The notes below the pieces were generated by a model that was given only the letters and a program-made list of their open reading frames with translations, was not told the origin of the DNA and searched no databases. Shown here in pieces: positions 28,039 to 40,700 of a stretch of DNA of 64,000 nt; the stretch's first letter is position 1, and each line of letters starts with the position of its first letter. This stretch comes from Alphaproteobacteria bacterium (GTDB taxonomy: Bacteria > Pseudomonadota > Alphaproteobacteria > UBA3830). The position numbers and the translations under genes are program-made. Location of the stretch: positions 1 to 64,000 of the forward strand of contig JAGCFW010000007.1 in assembly GCA_017649895.1 (NCBI GenBank). Direction: 5' to 3'.

Positions 28039-29303
28039 TTTTCCAGAAATCTCCCAATAACTCCCTCAACAGACAATTTTGTAACTTCCTTGGTTTTTCT
28101 GTTTTTCAGTTCCACAAAACCTTGAGACAAATTTTTCCCTCCCACGATTATCTGCCAAGGAATTCCGATCAAATCTGCGTCGCCTAACTTTTCTCCGATC
28201 GACATTTCACGATCGTCGTATAAAACCTCTTTCGATTCGCATAATGCGCGATAAATCTTATCGCATGTCTCAACGCAATTTTTATTCGACACATGAAGGT
28301 TCAATAAAGTTACATCGAACGGAGCAACAGGTTCAGGCCACATAATGCCTCGCTCATCGTGGAAAGCCTCGATAATTGCGGCGATCAATCTGGAAACTCC
28401 GATGCCGTATGAACCCATTTCCGGATACAGCTTTTGCCCGTTCTTATCGAGCACAAACGCATTCATCGGTTCGGAATACTTTTTCCCGAAATAAAATATG
28501 TGACCAACCTCAATACCTTTGGAAACCATCAACTCACTTTCCGGAATAGGAGAGGTCTTCGGATCATATTTCTCATCGGTAACGGCAAATATATCCATGA
28601 TTTCCTCATCCGACGCAGTGAGTAACTTTTTATCATAGTAAAGAGTACTTTCCCCGGTTGACGCAAGAACCTGAAATTCATGACTCATATTTCCGCCGAT
28701 AGCTCCTGAATCGGCCTGCACAGGAATAGGTGTTAGTCCCATTCTTTTGAAAGTGCGAATATAGGATCTGAAAACTTTCTTATAGATCTCCTCGGCTTCT
28801 TCAAAGGTTGAGGCAAAAGAATATCCATCTTTCATCAAGAACTCGCGACCTCTCATTACACCAAATCTCGGACGAATTTCATCCCTAAATTTCCAGTGAA
28901 TTTGGTATAACATGGTTGGTAAACCCTTGTAACTCTTCACGTATTTTCTGAAAACATCCGTAGCTTGCTCCTCGTTGGTCGGACTGTAAAGAAATTTTCC
29001 GTCCTTGCGATCTGTGATACGTAACATTTCCTTTCCGTAGTCGTCATAGCGACCGCTTTCCATCCATAGTTCGGCCGGCTGAATTGTTGTAAAGTAGACT
29101 TTGTTCGCGCCGATTCTATCCTGTTCTTCACAAATAATATTCATTATTTTTTCGAGAACTCTCACCGCCAACGGTAACCAACAATAGATTCCAGAGGCTG
29201 TCTGCGAAATCATACCTGCTCTCAACATTAACTGGTGAGACGCTATTTTTGCATCTGATGGAATATCTTTGGAAGTCGGTGCAAAAAATTCAGAAAATAA
29301 CAT
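28035..29303 (-). CDS. proS: Prolyl-tRNA synthetase (short, without insertion domain)
   Basis: Class II synthetase that charges tRNA-Pro. Motif 2 (YQIHWKFRDEIRPRFGVMRGREFLMKD) and motif 3 (GIGVSRLIAAIIEA) are clear, and the C-terminal anticodon-binding domain ends FVELKNRKTKEV. The 422-residue length and the direct jump from the catalytic core to the anticodon domain show that the cis-editing insertion is missing, the usual alphaproteobacterial form. The start was set at the ATG at 29303, which has GAGGAA 3 bases ahead and begins MLFSEFFAPT. An upstream ATG at 29369 would add 22 unconserved residues. tRNA-Gly lies just upstream. Confidence 0.95.
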   Translation of the reverse strand: MLFSEFFAPTSKDIPSDAKIASHQLMLRAGMISQTASGIYCWLPLAVRVLEKIMNIICEEQDRIGANKVYFTTIQPAELWMESGRYDDYGKEMLRITDRKDGKFLYSPTNEEQATDVFRKYVKSYKGLPTMLYQIHWKFRDEIRPRFGVMRGREFLMKDGYSFASTFEEAEEIYKKVFRSYIRTFKRMGLTPIPVQADSGAIGGNMSHEFQVLASTGESTLYYDKKLLTASDEEIMDIFAVTDEKYDPKTSPIPESELMVSKGIEVGHIFYFGKKYSEPMNAFVLDKNGQKLYPEMGSYGIGVSRLIAAIIEAFHDERGIMWPEPVAPFDVTLLNLHVSNKNCVETCDKIYRALCESKEVLYDDREMSIGEKLGDADLIGIPWQIIVGGKNLSQGFVELKNRKTKEVTKLSVEGVIGRFLEK

Positions 29304-29406
29304 AATTTCCTCATAAAATATTTCGCATAAATATAACAGTCTTTTCACTTCATTGATAGCCGTCAACAAAATTTAAATAATCAGCTTTTGATGGGGAAAC
29401 AAAAAA

Positions 29407-29480
29407 TGGAGCGGGTGATGGGAATCGGACCCACGTACTCGGCTTGGAAGGCCGATGCTCTACCATTGAGCTACACCCGC
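29407..29480 (-). tRNA. tRNA-Gly (anticodon TCC)
   Basis: The minus strand gives GCGGGTG/CACCCGC as acceptor stem, a D arm with AGCTCAATGGTAGAGC, anticodon stem TCGGC/GCCGA around CTTCCAA (anticodon TCC) and a GGTCCGATTCC T arm. CCA is encoded (29407-29409 reads tgg on the plus strand). It is upstream of proS on the same strand and may share its transcript. Confidence 0.95.
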
Positions 29481-29564
29481 AATGCGAATGCTAATCTATT
29501 AGATCTTATCGGAATTTGCAAGTATTATTTGTAAATTTACCGAAAATAATTTAGATTGATTAAC

Positions 29565-29900
29565 ATGTCGATTCATATGAACAATGTTTTTTTCGAAATA
29601 AAAGATGGCTGTACTTATTTTAAGGTAAAGGTTTCGACCAAGGCATCGAAAAATGCGGTGACAGGAATAAAAAACGGTGAATTGTTGGTCAGTGTTACTG
29701 CTGTACCGGAAAACGGAAAAGCAAATGAAGCGATTGTAAAATTACTAAGTAAAGCGTTTAAATGCGCAAAAACGAAGCTGGATTTAATTTTCGGAGAAAA
29801 AGGTAGGAATAAGTTGTTTAGAATCAATGAAGTTTTTGATTTTTCAAAATTTGTGCAGGATATGAGTTCGAAAAAAATCAAGAAGAAAACAAGGAAATAA
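29565..29900 (+). CDS. DUF167/YggU family protein
   Basis: A small protein of about 111 residues with the DUF167 core: KVKVSTKASKNAVTG, then LLVSVTAVPENGKANEAIVKLLSKAF, and a beta strand with GEKGRNKLF. The structure of family members is known but the function is not. The lysine-rich C-terminal tail (SSKKIKKKTRK) is longer than usual. The ATG at 29565 was chosen; a TTG at 29556 is in frame. It begins an apparent operon with rph and hemW, starting in the short gap after divergent tRNA-Gly. Confidence 0.85.
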   Translation: MSIHMNNVFFEIKDGCTYFKVKVSTKASKNAVTGIKNGELLVSVTAVPENGKANEAIVKLLSKAFKCAKTKLDLIFGEKGRNKLFRINEVFDFSKFVQDMSSKKIKKKTRK

Positions 29901-29912
29901 AGGTGAAATAAA

Positions 29913-30620
29913 ATGAGAAACAACGGCAGAAAAAATGACGAGATCAGAAAAATTGAAATAATTCCGAATTATTTGGAGCACGCTGAGGGAAGCTGTCTTA
30001 TATCTTTTGGGAAAACCAAGGTTTTGTGCGCAGCTACTGTGGAAGAGAAAGTTCCTGTTTTTCTGAAAGGAACTGGGCAGGGATGGGTTACTGCGGAGTA
30101 TTCGTTACTTCCGAGATCAACCACAACTAGAACCGAACGAGAGGCGGTAAAAGGGAAGCAGTCCGGACGAACCCACGAAATACAGCGACTTATTGGGCGT
30201 TCTCTAAGAGCAGCAGTAGATTTGAAGGCTTTGGGTGAAAGACAAGTAAAAATCGATTGCGATGTCATCCAGGCCGATGGCGGAACCCGTACTACCTCCA
30301 TATGCGGAGCTTGCATCGCTTTAGGACTCGCCATGAAAAATCTGAAATTAGAAACAAATCCGTTGAAACACTTAGTTGCAGCGGTCTCCTGCGGGATATT
30401 GGACGGTGAGGTTCTTCTTGACCTCGATTATTTTGAAGATTCTAACACTGAAGTGGACGCAAATTTTGTGATGGTCGAAAACGGAGATCTTGTTGAAATT
30501 CAGGCGACCGGGGAAAAAGGTTTACTGAAGGACAGACAGTTTCTTCAGATGTTGACCTATTCCCGAAACGGAGTGGAGCAGATTTTTGAAATGCAAAAAA
30601 GCATATTATTCTCTAAATAA
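29913..30620 (+). CDS. rph: Ribonuclease PH
   Basis: Phosphate-dependent 3' exonuclease that trims tRNA and other RNA ends. The sequence starts MRNNGRKNDEIRKIEI and has the RTEREAVKGKQSGRTHEIQR block that shapes the RNA and phosphate sites, then CDVIQADGGTRTTSICGA and the late ATGEKG motif. Length 235 is normal. It is preceded by an AAGG ribosome site and lies 12 bases after the DUF167 gene. In many alphaproteobacteria rdgB sits between rph and hemW; it is absent from this spot. Confidence 0.96.
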   Translation: MRNNGRKNDEIRKIEIIPNYLEHAEGSCLISFGKTKVLCAATVEEKVPVFLKGTGQGWVTAEYSLLPRSTTTRTEREAVKGKQSGRTHEIQRLIGRSLRAAVDLKALGERQVKIDCDVIQADGGTRTTSICGACIALGLAMKNLKLETNPLKHLVAAVSCGILDGEVLLDLDYFEDSNTEVDANFVMVENGDLVEIQATGEKGLLKDRQFLQMLTYSRNGVEQIFEMQKSILFSK

Positions 30621-30632
30621 GTAATTTTAGCA

Positions 30633-31805
30633 ATGGAATCAGAGTCAGAAACGCGGAATCAGGATTTATCAATTTATATTCACTGGCCGTTTTGCAGATC
30701 AAAATGTCCGTACTGTGATTTCATGAGTATTCCGAAAAACGACCCGAGAGAATTCAATGAGGTCGAGAATCTTTTACTGAAAGACCTGGGAAATAGTTTA
30801 AAAGAACTAAAATCACCATATGTAAAAACAATTTTTTTCGGAGGAGGAACGCCATCCTTGATGAGTGCAAAATCCATAGCGAATATCCTGAATTTTATCA
30901 CGAAAAATTATAGAACTGATACCGATATTGAAATCTCTCTTGAAGCGAATCCTGCGACTTTTTCGAAACAAAAACTGAGAGAAATAAGAGAAGCGGGTGT
31001 CAACAGGTTATCACTTGGAATCCAAAGCTTTCAGAATAAAAATTTGAAGTTTTTAGGTCGTATTTATGACTCCGAACAGGCTTTGAAGGCGGCCGAAACG
31101 GTTGCGGAAGTATTTTCCAATTATAGTTTTGATTTTATTTACGGATATCAATCGCAAACCATGGAAGATTTGAAAAAAGATCTGACAACAGCCGTGAATT
31201 TCGGCTGTTCACACATTTCATGCTATCAATTAACCTTCGAGGAAGGAACGCCGTTTTTTTGGTCATTACAGAATGAAAAAATCAAACCAATAACGGAAGC
31301 ACAAGAGGTCGAATTTTTCAGATATATACAAAATTTTTTGAAAAAATTTTCGTTTAATCGTTACGAAATTTCAAACTATGCTTTGAAAAATTTTGAATCC
31401 AAACATAATCTGGCATATTGGAGATATCAAAATTATCTCGGAGTAGGACCGTCGGCTCACAGTAGGTTGATTTTCAATAACAAAAAATATGAATTGAAGA
31501 AACTTTCGGATATTGATAAGTGGAAATCAAATTTATATAAAAATTTGCCGACTTATGAGGAGAAAAATCCATTAACAGATTACGAACAATTGGAAGAAAT
31601 TTTTATAATGGGTTTGAGATTGTCCGAGGGAGTATCAATAAAAAGCTTGAGACTGAGATTTTCCGAGGACATTCTGGATCCGATTTTAAAAAAAATAGAT
31701 TACATTTTCGATAAAAATTTGTTCCAAAAATCCAAAAATCGAATAAAACTGTCTGAAATCGGAATGCTTAAACAAAATTCTATAGTAGAATTTTTATTTA
31801 ATTAA
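30633..31805 (+). CDS. hemW: Radical SAM heme chaperone HemW
   Basis: HemW is a coproporphyrinogen oxidase relative now known as a heme chaperone, with no oxidase activity in tested cases. The radical SAM cluster motif is CRSKCPYCDF (CxxxCxxC) near residue 22, the SAM-binding GGGTPSLM follows, and the GVNRLSLGIQSFQ and SCYQLTFEEGTPF blocks are present. Canonical HemN has a longer N-terminal arm and a fourth cysteine pattern that is missing here. Length 390 fits HemW. It starts 12 bases after rph. Confidence 0.92.
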   Translation: MESESETRNQDLSIYIHWPFCRSKCPYCDFMSIPKNDPREFNEVENLLLKDLGNSLKELKSPYVKTIFFGGGTPSLMSAKSIANILNFITKNYRTDTDIEISLEANPATFSKQKLREIREAGVNRLSLGIQSFQNKNLKFLGRIYDSEQALKAAETVAEVFSNYSFDFIYGYQSQTMEDLKKDLTTAVNFGCSHISCYQLTFEEGTPFFWSLQNEKIKPITEAQEVEFFRYIQNFLKKFSFNRYEISNYALKNFESKHNLAYWRYQNYLGVGPSAHSRLIFNNKKYELKKLSDIDKWKSNLYKNLPTYEEKNPLTDYEQLEEIFIMGLRLSEGVSIKSLRLRFSEDILDPILKKIDYIFDKNLFQKSKNRIKLSEIGMLKQNSIVEFLFN

Positions 31806-31842
31806 CAAATTATCAATATCTTCCGTTTAACCTTACATTATT

Positions 31843-32550
31843 ATGAACAAGGTGTTTAGGTTTAATAATAGTAGTTCGGATGTTAATTTCTGTTTAGGGC
31901 ATAGACAACGTCTTAAAAAGAAATTTTCGTTGTCTCCTAAAAGCTTCTTAGATTACGAAATTTTGGAGATGCTTCTATTCGGAATTTTTTCGAGAAAAGA
32001 TACAAGAACTATTGCGAAAAATTTAATCCAAAAATTTGGAACTCTTAAGGCCGTAGTATTTGCTCAGGAACAAGAAATTAAAAAGATTCCGGGATTGGGA
32101 GAATCCACGGCGGTATTTTTTAAATTACTAAAAGAAACTTTTGCAAGACTATCGTTACAACCGCTAAAGGAAGAGCCGATAATTGCCTCTAACATCCACG
32201 TGATTGAATATTATAGAAACATTTTGTCGCTGGAAAAGAAAGAGCAATTTCGAATCATGTTTATAAATAATAAAAATAAACTTATAGCAGAGGAGCAGCT
32301 GCAGCAAGGTACTATCGATCAAACGCCAATCTATCCACGAGAGGTAGTTCAAGAAGCATTAGACCACGGAGCGAGTGCTATTATCTTGGTACACAATCAT
32401 CCAAGCGGATCACCTTATCCGTCCAAAGAAGATATAATCGTCACCAAAAACTTAAACAGTGTGGTTCAACGAATTAATTTAAAACTGCTTGATCATATAA
32501 TTATTGCAGAAAATTCAAGTTATTCTTTCGCCGAACATAACTTGTTGTGA
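31843..32550 (+). CDS. radC: RadC-family JAB-domain protein
   Basis: The 235-residue protein has an N-terminal helix-hairpin-helix region (IKKIPGLGESTAVFFKL) and a C-terminal JAB/MPN metalloprotease-like domain with VHNHPSGSPYPSKED (His pair near residues 183-185) and the HIIIAENSSYSF end. The name implies DNA repair, but the original radC mutant was later traced to recG, so the true role is unknown. A 7-bp inverted repeat GTGAAAA/TTTTCAC covers its stop codon (32547-32569). It lies 37 bases after hemW. Confidence 0.9.
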   Translation: MNKVFRFNNSSSDVNFCLGHRQRLKKKFSLSPKSFLDYEILEMLLFGIFSRKDTRTIAKNLIQKFGTLKAVVFAQEQEIKKIPGLGESTAVFFKLLKETFARLSLQPLKEEPIIASNIHVIEYYRNILSLEKKEQFRIMFINNKNKLIAEEQLQQGTIDQTPIYPREVVQEALDHGASAIILVHNHPSGSPYPSKEDIIVTKNLNSVVQRINLKLLDHIIIAENSSYSFAEHNLL

Positions 32551-32645
32551 AAAGATTTGAGTTTTTCACCGTTACAATATAGAATGCCTACCTGGGCGGC
32601 TGGGTCTAATAGTAGTAGGTAACAATAATCGCAGGATAGATATAG

Positions 32646-34547
<1,902 letters not shown>

Positions 34548-34573
<26 letters not shown>

Positions 34574-35483
34574 CTATCAATTTTAGCGTGACGCCTGTAG
34601 CTGTGGGATTTTTCGCTGCTTTGTTAAACACTTTTTGACTGGTCGCTTTTACATAGTTTTGTACCTTCAAAAAAGCTCGCTTTTCCAATTGCCGAACACG
34701 CTCTGCCGAAAGATTCAAAATTTGTCCGATTTCTCGCAAAGATTTGGTCGGATTGGAGAGCCTATATAAACAGATAACATCGTATTCCTTCTTGGATAGT
34801 GTATTTAAAGCGTCATGCAATACTTTTTTCCGATAACCGTACTCTTGTTTATCAAAAACTTTACTGTCGGGCCGGGACTGCGCGTCCTCGATAAAATCCA
34901 CCCAAGTAGTGCCAGAAGAACCGTCGTCGACCGGAGAATTTACTGAAAAATCCCGCTGACTAAACCTGTTTTCAGCTATTCTCGCGGATTCTTCTGTAAC
35001 TCCTATTTTTTTCGCGACAGTTTTTATTTCTTCGTCGGAAAAGGAAGATTCAATTCCTAGCATTTTTTTTAATTTTCTAAATCCGAAAAACAGCTTTTTA
35101 TGACTTTTCGATGAACTTAACTTCACGATAGACCACGAATTGTAGATAAATTCCTGTATTTTGGCCTTTATCCACCATGCGGCGTAAGTGGAAAATCTGT
35201 ATCCGATGGTCGGATCGAAGTGTTGCACGGCATGCATAATTCCTAAATTTCCTTCGGCAACCAAATCTGAAATCGCCAAGCCATAGCCGGAATATCCTTT
35301 AGCAATCTTTAATACCAATCTTAGATGGCTGTTTATTATTTTATTTAGAGCTTCTCGATCTCCAGATTCCTTCCATTTACTCGCCAATAAAAATTCCTCA
35401 TCTTTTTCTAACGTAGGAATATTTTTTATGCTGGAAATGTAAGTCGAAAAGCTATCTTCATTGCGTATAGAACCCGAACCCAT
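34548..35483 (-). CDS. rpoH: RNA polymerase sigma-32 factor RpoH
   Basis: The heat-shock sigma factor. Region 2 is intact (DLVAEGNLGIMHAVQHFDP, then RFSTYAAWWIKAKIQEFI), followed by the RpoH box in HKKLFFGFRKLKK (residues 128-140), which separates it from RpoD, and a region 4 helix-turn-helix (SLREIGQILNLSAERVRQLEKRA). The last 15 residues (GVTLKLIAILILIAI) form a hydrophobic tail with no obvious role in known RpoH proteins. That tail is encoded in the part that overlaps the convergent EamA gene. The start codon is within CCATGG and the ribosome site is weak. Confidence 0.93.
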
Positions 35484-35511
35484 GGAACTTTTAATTTCAA
35501 AACCTGAAGGG

Positions 35512-35540
35512 AGTGTAGCAAAAATTTAAAATAAATGCAA
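35512..35540 (-). promoter_or_regulatory. Putative rpoH promoter
   Basis: On the minus strand TTGCAT and TACACT are spaced by 17 bases, about 28 bases before the rpoH start. It looks like a sigma-70 promoter. The rest of the gap to 35713 holds no further gene signal that I can support. Confidence 0.5.
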
Positions 35541-35713
35541 AAAATACCAAAATTTAGACACTATCGTTCATCATCTTATCGACGTAAATAGAAATCCAAA
35601 CCTCCAGCATGAAGAACCTTATTATCGATTTAACATAATCACAATTATTTTTTGTGAGTACATATAATAACCACCATGAATAATTTTCGCTATTTTTCAA
35701 ATCTTCTAATTTT

Positions 35714-37009
35714 TTATCTTTGATTTCTGCTTATGAGTTCTTTCAGATATTTTGCTTTTTTTATGTAAGAACATTCTTTTTTCTTATCCAACTTTAAAAG
35801 ACACTCATCTAACAATCGTTTTGCTGCAGGCAGATTTCCTTTAAGTAATTGCTCTCGTGCCAGCATAAACTTCGCAATTCCGATTTTATCTTTCTTTCCA
35901 TATGCTTTTGCTAACAATCTAAAAATCTCACTGTCGAAATACAAATCATATTCTATGCTTTCCAAAATTCGAATTGCTCTTTTCAAATCGTGATTTGCTT
36001 CAATCAAAACTTCGGCATAATCTTTTTTTATCAAGGGATTTAAATCTTTCTTATAAATTTGCTCATAAATTTTAATTGATCTTTTCAAATTTCCTGATTC
36101 ATATAACAAATGCGCCAAAGCTTCTTTATAAAAGATATCACGAGGATTTTTCCTTGAAAGTTCTTCCATTATGGCTATTGCTTCGGACACTTTGCCGCAA
36201 CGGTGTAGATATATCGCGCGAGAATAATCGTCTTTCGATAAATTTTCACCTTTCAGATGTGCTTTGAGTTTTCGCAAAATCCTTGAATATTTTTCCTCTA
36301 AATTTTTATCTTTCTTCTTTGAGCTTTTGTCTGTTTTTTTTGTAAGATTATGAGAACGATTTTGAAGGGCTGTAATTCGCGAATTTGCGTTCGGATGTGT
36401 TTTTGTATATTCCTTAGTGTACTCTCCTCCGTTCAGTATACGTTCATCCTCAAAAGTCTGAAGTACCTGAATCATATATTTGGGGTCATATCCTAATTTT
36501 TCCATATATAGTACGCTGAGATTGTCCGCGGCAAGTTCTTGTTCACGACTATATCTGAGGAATAATGCTTTATCTGTCATGAGATATCCGAGAACGGCAG
36601 CCATTGCTTTTTCCGATCTTGTGAGAATTGTCGCCAATAACCCCGCAAATACTGCGCCCATAGCATTTCGTTGACGATTGAGAATTCCCGACATTAGTCG
36701 GTTAATGTGTCCGGCAGCAATATGGGCAGTTTCATGAGAAAGCACGGCGATAAGCAGCATAGGATTTTTAAATTTTAACAACAAACCCGAATTTATAAAT
36801 ATATATCCGTTGCCTATGGTAAAAGCATTGATTTCATCGGAATTAATTACAAAAATTTTGGCGGATTTTTCTTTCAGACCAGCCACCTTGAAAATCGGCT
36901 TGACCATTTCTGTAAGCACGGTCTCGATTTCGGCGTCACGAATTATTTTTATGCCGAAACTCTCTTCAAATATAAACAAACAAAACAATAGGATTTTTAA
37001 AAATTTCAT
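35714..37009 (-). CDS. M48 metallopeptidase with TPR region (BepA-like)
   Basis: A periplasmic zinc protease and chaperone that probably acts on outer-membrane protein assembly. It has a signal peptide (residues 1-19), a peptidase M48 domain with the zinc motif HETAH (residues 92-96) inside VLSHETAHIAAGHINR and a third ligand in SREQELAADNLS near residue 157, and a C-terminal TPR array of about 200 residues starting after a lysine-rich linker (KKTDKSSKKKDK). This layout matches BepA/YfgC. Along with tamAB and lolCDE it adds to the envelope quality-control set in this window. Confidence 0.9.
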   Translation of the reverse strand: MKFLKILLFCLFIFEESFGIKIIRDAEIETVLTEMVKPIFKVAGLKEKSAKIFVINSDEINAFTIGNGYIFINSGLLLKFKNPMLLIAVLSHETAHIAAGHINRLMSGILNRQRNAMGAVFAGLLATILTRSEKAMAAVLGYLMTDKALFLRYSREQELAADNLSVLYMEKLGYDPKYMIQVLQTFEDERILNGGEYTKEYTKTHPNANSRITALQNRSHNLTKKTDKSSKKKDKNLEEKYSRILRKLKAHLKGENLSKDDYSRAIYLHRCGKVSEAIAIMEELSRKNPRDIFYKEALAHLLYESGNLKRSIKIYEQIYKKDLNPLIKKDYAEVLIEANHDLKRAIRILESIEYDLYFDSEIFRLLAKAYGKKDKIGIAKFMLAREQLLKGNLPAAKRLLDECLLKLDKKKECSYIKKAKYLKELISRNQR

Positions 37010-37119
37010 TATTCAATCGCTCTTTCAACGTCATATTAACTTGATGAATTTCAGCTATCAAGTTATAAAAATCAGCCATTTTTGTGTTACAATCGTCTCG
37101 ATTTTTTTATGAGAAAAAA

Positions 37120-37725
37120 ATGAAAAAAACATATCGCGACAACATTTTTGTAAATCAGCACGAAATAAAAAGCAGGCATGTAAAAGTCGGCGATTATACT
37201 TATTATTCAGGGTATTACCACGGCGGAGATTTTAATAATTGCGTGCTTTATCTCGATGAAATTGACGATTCAATCAAAGAAATCGACGAGCTGATTATCG
37301 GAAAATTTTGCTGCATCGCAAGCGGAGTAAAATTCGTTATGGGAGGAAATCAAGGACATGATTACGGCAATGTGACAGCTTACCCTCTTGAAATTTTAAA
37401 ATCTGATTTTTTTGGATACGAAAATAAGAGCCCGTGCGCATATCATAAAAAAGGCAATACGATAATCGGAAATGACGTTTGGATCGGATTTGAGTCAGTG
37501 ATAATGCCAGGAGTCCAAATTGCAGATGGAGCTGTTATTGCTTCTCGTTCAGTTATCACTAAAAATATCGGGCCATATGAAATTTGGGGAGGAAATCCCG
37601 CAAAGCTTATAAAAAAGCGATTTTCTCAAAAAAAAATTGGCGAACTTTTGAAATTAAAATGGTGGAATTGGGATTTGCAGAAGATTTTGGAAAATATGGA
37701 TATTTTGCTTGCTCCTGCTGAATAA
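37120..37725 (+). CDS. CatB-like xenobiotic O-acetyltransferase
   Basis: A left-handed beta-helix acetyltransferase of the xenobiotic (XAT) family. The residues HVKVGDYTYYSG, the CCIASGVKFVMGGNQGHDY block with the likely catalytic His in GHDYGNVTAYPLE, and the hexapeptide repeats ending IIGNDVWIGFESVIMPGVQI with PAKLIKKRF are clear. Homologues acetylate chloramphenicol or streptogramins, but many have other natural substrates, so a resistance role is not proved. The start was placed at 37120 (MKKTYRDNIF); an upstream ATG at 37084 would add 12 unconserved residues. A single gene between two minus-strand genes, it may have been acquired. Confidence 0.88.
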   Translation: MKKTYRDNIFVNQHEIKSRHVKVGDYTYYSGYYHGGDFNNCVLYLDEIDDSIKEIDELIIGKFCCIASGVKFVMGGNQGHDYGNVTAYPLEILKSDFFGYENKSPCAYHKKGNTIIGNDVWIGFESVIMPGVQIADGAVIASRSVITKNIGPYEIWGGNPAKLIKKRFSQKKIGELLKLKWWNWDLQKILENMDILLAPAE

Positions 37726-37761
37726 ATCAATCGACTCTCAAAGCTCAACTTCTTCGAGTTT

Positions 37762-40700
37762 TCAAGAATCTTCTCTATTCAAAAGAATGTATCCGATCGG
37801 AACAACGAGCAAAGTCAACAAAATTCCGCTGATTCCGCCGAAAACCTCAACGATTCCCAGATTCTGGCGACTTACGCAACTGGCTCCTGTCGCGAGCATA
37901 AGAGGAATCGCTCCGGCTACGGTGGAAATTCCCGTCATCATGATCGGACGCAATCGCAATCGCGCCGCTTCAAGCAGAGCTTCCCTCATTCCCATGCCTG
38001 ACTCCCTCAACTGGTTCGCGAATTCCACAATCAAGATACCGTGTTTCGAATTTAATCCTATCAACATAATCAATCCGATCTGGGAGTAAATATTCATTGT
38101 ATACCCGAGGAAGTACAACGCCATCAATGCTCCCAGACCTCCCAGCGGAACGCTCAGCATAACGATCAGCGGATGCTTAAAGCTCTCAAACTGAGAAGCC
38201 AAAGCCAAATACGAAATCAAAACCGCCAACGAAAAGATAAACAACATACTTCCGTCGGATTCTTTGTAATCCTTGGATTGTCCGCGATAAAACATCTGCG
38301 CGTACTCGGGAAGTTTTGTTTTTACTTTGGCTTCGACATAATTTAAGACGTCGCTCATCGCGTATCCCGGACTGATATTGCCTGAAAAAGTTATGCATCT
38401 TGTTCGATCGTGACGCGCCAAAGATCGCGGAGTGCCTGACTCTTTTATTTCTATGAGATTGTCCAACGGCACCAATAAATTGCTCTTTGATCGGACGTAA
38501 ATGTTTGAAACATCTCTCATATCTGAACGGCTTTCGCGATCCGCCTGAAGAATAACATCGTATTCTCGCCCACCATCAATATAAGTAGTAACCTGTTTCG
38601 ATCCGAGCATGGTTTCCAAAGTCGAACCGATAGTTTTGGCGGAAATATTAAGGTCCCCTGCCCTGTCTTTATCCACATTCACAAAGAATTTCGGGGTGGT
38701 TTCTTTGTAGTTGCAATCGACATCGGAAATTCCCGGATATTTTTTTAGTTCTTCCAATACGATGTTTTTCCACTGTGCCAACTCTTCATAGTCAGGACCT
38801 CCGACAACAAATTGTAAGGCATGAGAGCCACTCGCTCCTATTCCCATAGGCAAAATCGGAGAGACGCTGACTCCGGCAATTTCTCCCAATTGTTTCTTAA
38901 ATTCCGCAGCTATTTCAAAAGTAGATTTTTTCCTGTTCTCGGAATTTATAAATTCAATACTAATGTGTCCTGAGTTTACTGCGCCGTCTGCGTCGCCAAA
39001 TCCGGGAACTGTTGTCGTAATATTTTTCGCAATGCCTTCATCTAACACGCCTTTGATTTTTTTCAGAATCTTTTGAGCATAATCTCTCATGACATAATAT
39101 CCGGCGCCCTCGCGTGCTGAAATCTTCAAAAATATTGAATTTCGATCTTCTTTCGGCTCATATTCTCCCGGAAGAATCGTAAAAAACACACCAACAATCG
39201 CGACAATCGCAACAAAAGTCGTCACAATGTACTTTTTGTAATTCAATAAATTAATCAAAACATTTTGGTAGAATTTTCCGCTTTTCCGAACGATATTTTC
39301 GACCCACATATTGAACTTATCGGCTTTATCAACAATACGCAAAAATCTTGAACATAACATCGGAGTAAGAGTCAGTGCAACAAACGACGACAGACAAACC
39401 GATGCCGACATAGCTACGGAAAATTCAGTAAACATTTTTCCAGTCTTTCCCGGAAGCATTGAAATCGGAAGAAACACCGACAGCAGAACAACCGTTGTGG
39501 AAATCACCGCGAATAGAACCTGACTGGATCCGTTTTTTGCTGCTTCCATCGTGGATTCGCCGTTTTCAATGTGTCTTTGGATATTCTCCAGCACCAAAAT
39601 CGCATCGTCGACAACTATTCCGATTGCCAATACCATCGCCAACAAAGTGAGCATATTTATTGTGTAGCCCAAGCTGTTCAAAACGATAAAGGAACCGATT
39701 ATCGACACAGGAACCGTAATTGCCGTTATGATCGCCGCCCGGATCGAGCCGATAAATACAAAAATGATCAAAAACACCAATACCGCCGCGATCATTAGGG
39801 AATAAAACACTTCTTTTATCGAATCGTTGATGAACTGAGATTCGTCTCTCAATATCGACATGGTCATCCCTTTGGGAAGGCTCTTTTGCAGCGTTTGGAT
39901 CATTGCGCGAACATCTTTTGCTATTTGGATAACGTCCGCTGTTTGAGATTTCGAAATTTGAATAGCAACCGACGGCTCTCCGTTCGCCTCGAAAAATCTT
40001 CTGTTGGATTTTGTATCTATAACCACCTTCGCGATGTCTGAAATTCTGATTGGGTGCCCCTGCTCGTCTCGCGAAATTATGATTTTTTCAAAATCTTTCG
40101 GAGAGGAGTACTGTCGGTTGATCGTTATCGGAAATTCCATGAATTTCGATTCTATTCGTCCCGCCGGATATTCGACATTCTCTGTTCTGATCGCGTTTTC
40201 GACATCCTCAACCGTGATGTTACGAGCAGCCATCTGCTCTTTATTAAGCCAAATCCTCATGGATTTTTCTTGGTTTCCGGCAATATCAACTGACGCTACA
40301 CCTTCTATAACCGAAAATTTATCTAAAATATACCGATTTAGATAATCCGTGATTTCCATTCCCGACATCGGTGCGGAAACCGAAATCATCACGCAAGGAA
40401 ATCCTCCCGTGTCGTATTTTCGAATCACTGGAAGATCCGCTCCATCAGGCAATCTGTTATATATTCGGCTGACTCGATCTCGGACGTCGTTTGTCGCGTT
40501 ATCCAGATCTCTGTCGATAGAAAACTCCAGCTTCACATTTGAGCGACCGTCCTTACTTGTCGACTGAATATTATCCAACCCTTCAATTCCTGCAACAGCG
40601 TTTTCCACCTGCTGAGTAATCTTTGTTTCGACAATGCTCGACGATGCTCCCGTGTAAGTGGTCGATACGGAAATAGTCGGTACTTCTATATTCGGATATT

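Noticed and set aside
32547-32569. GTGAAAA/TTTTCAC hairpin at the end of radC as terminator
   Set aside because: Only 7 bp, AT-rich, and no T run follows; noted under radC but not called a terminator.
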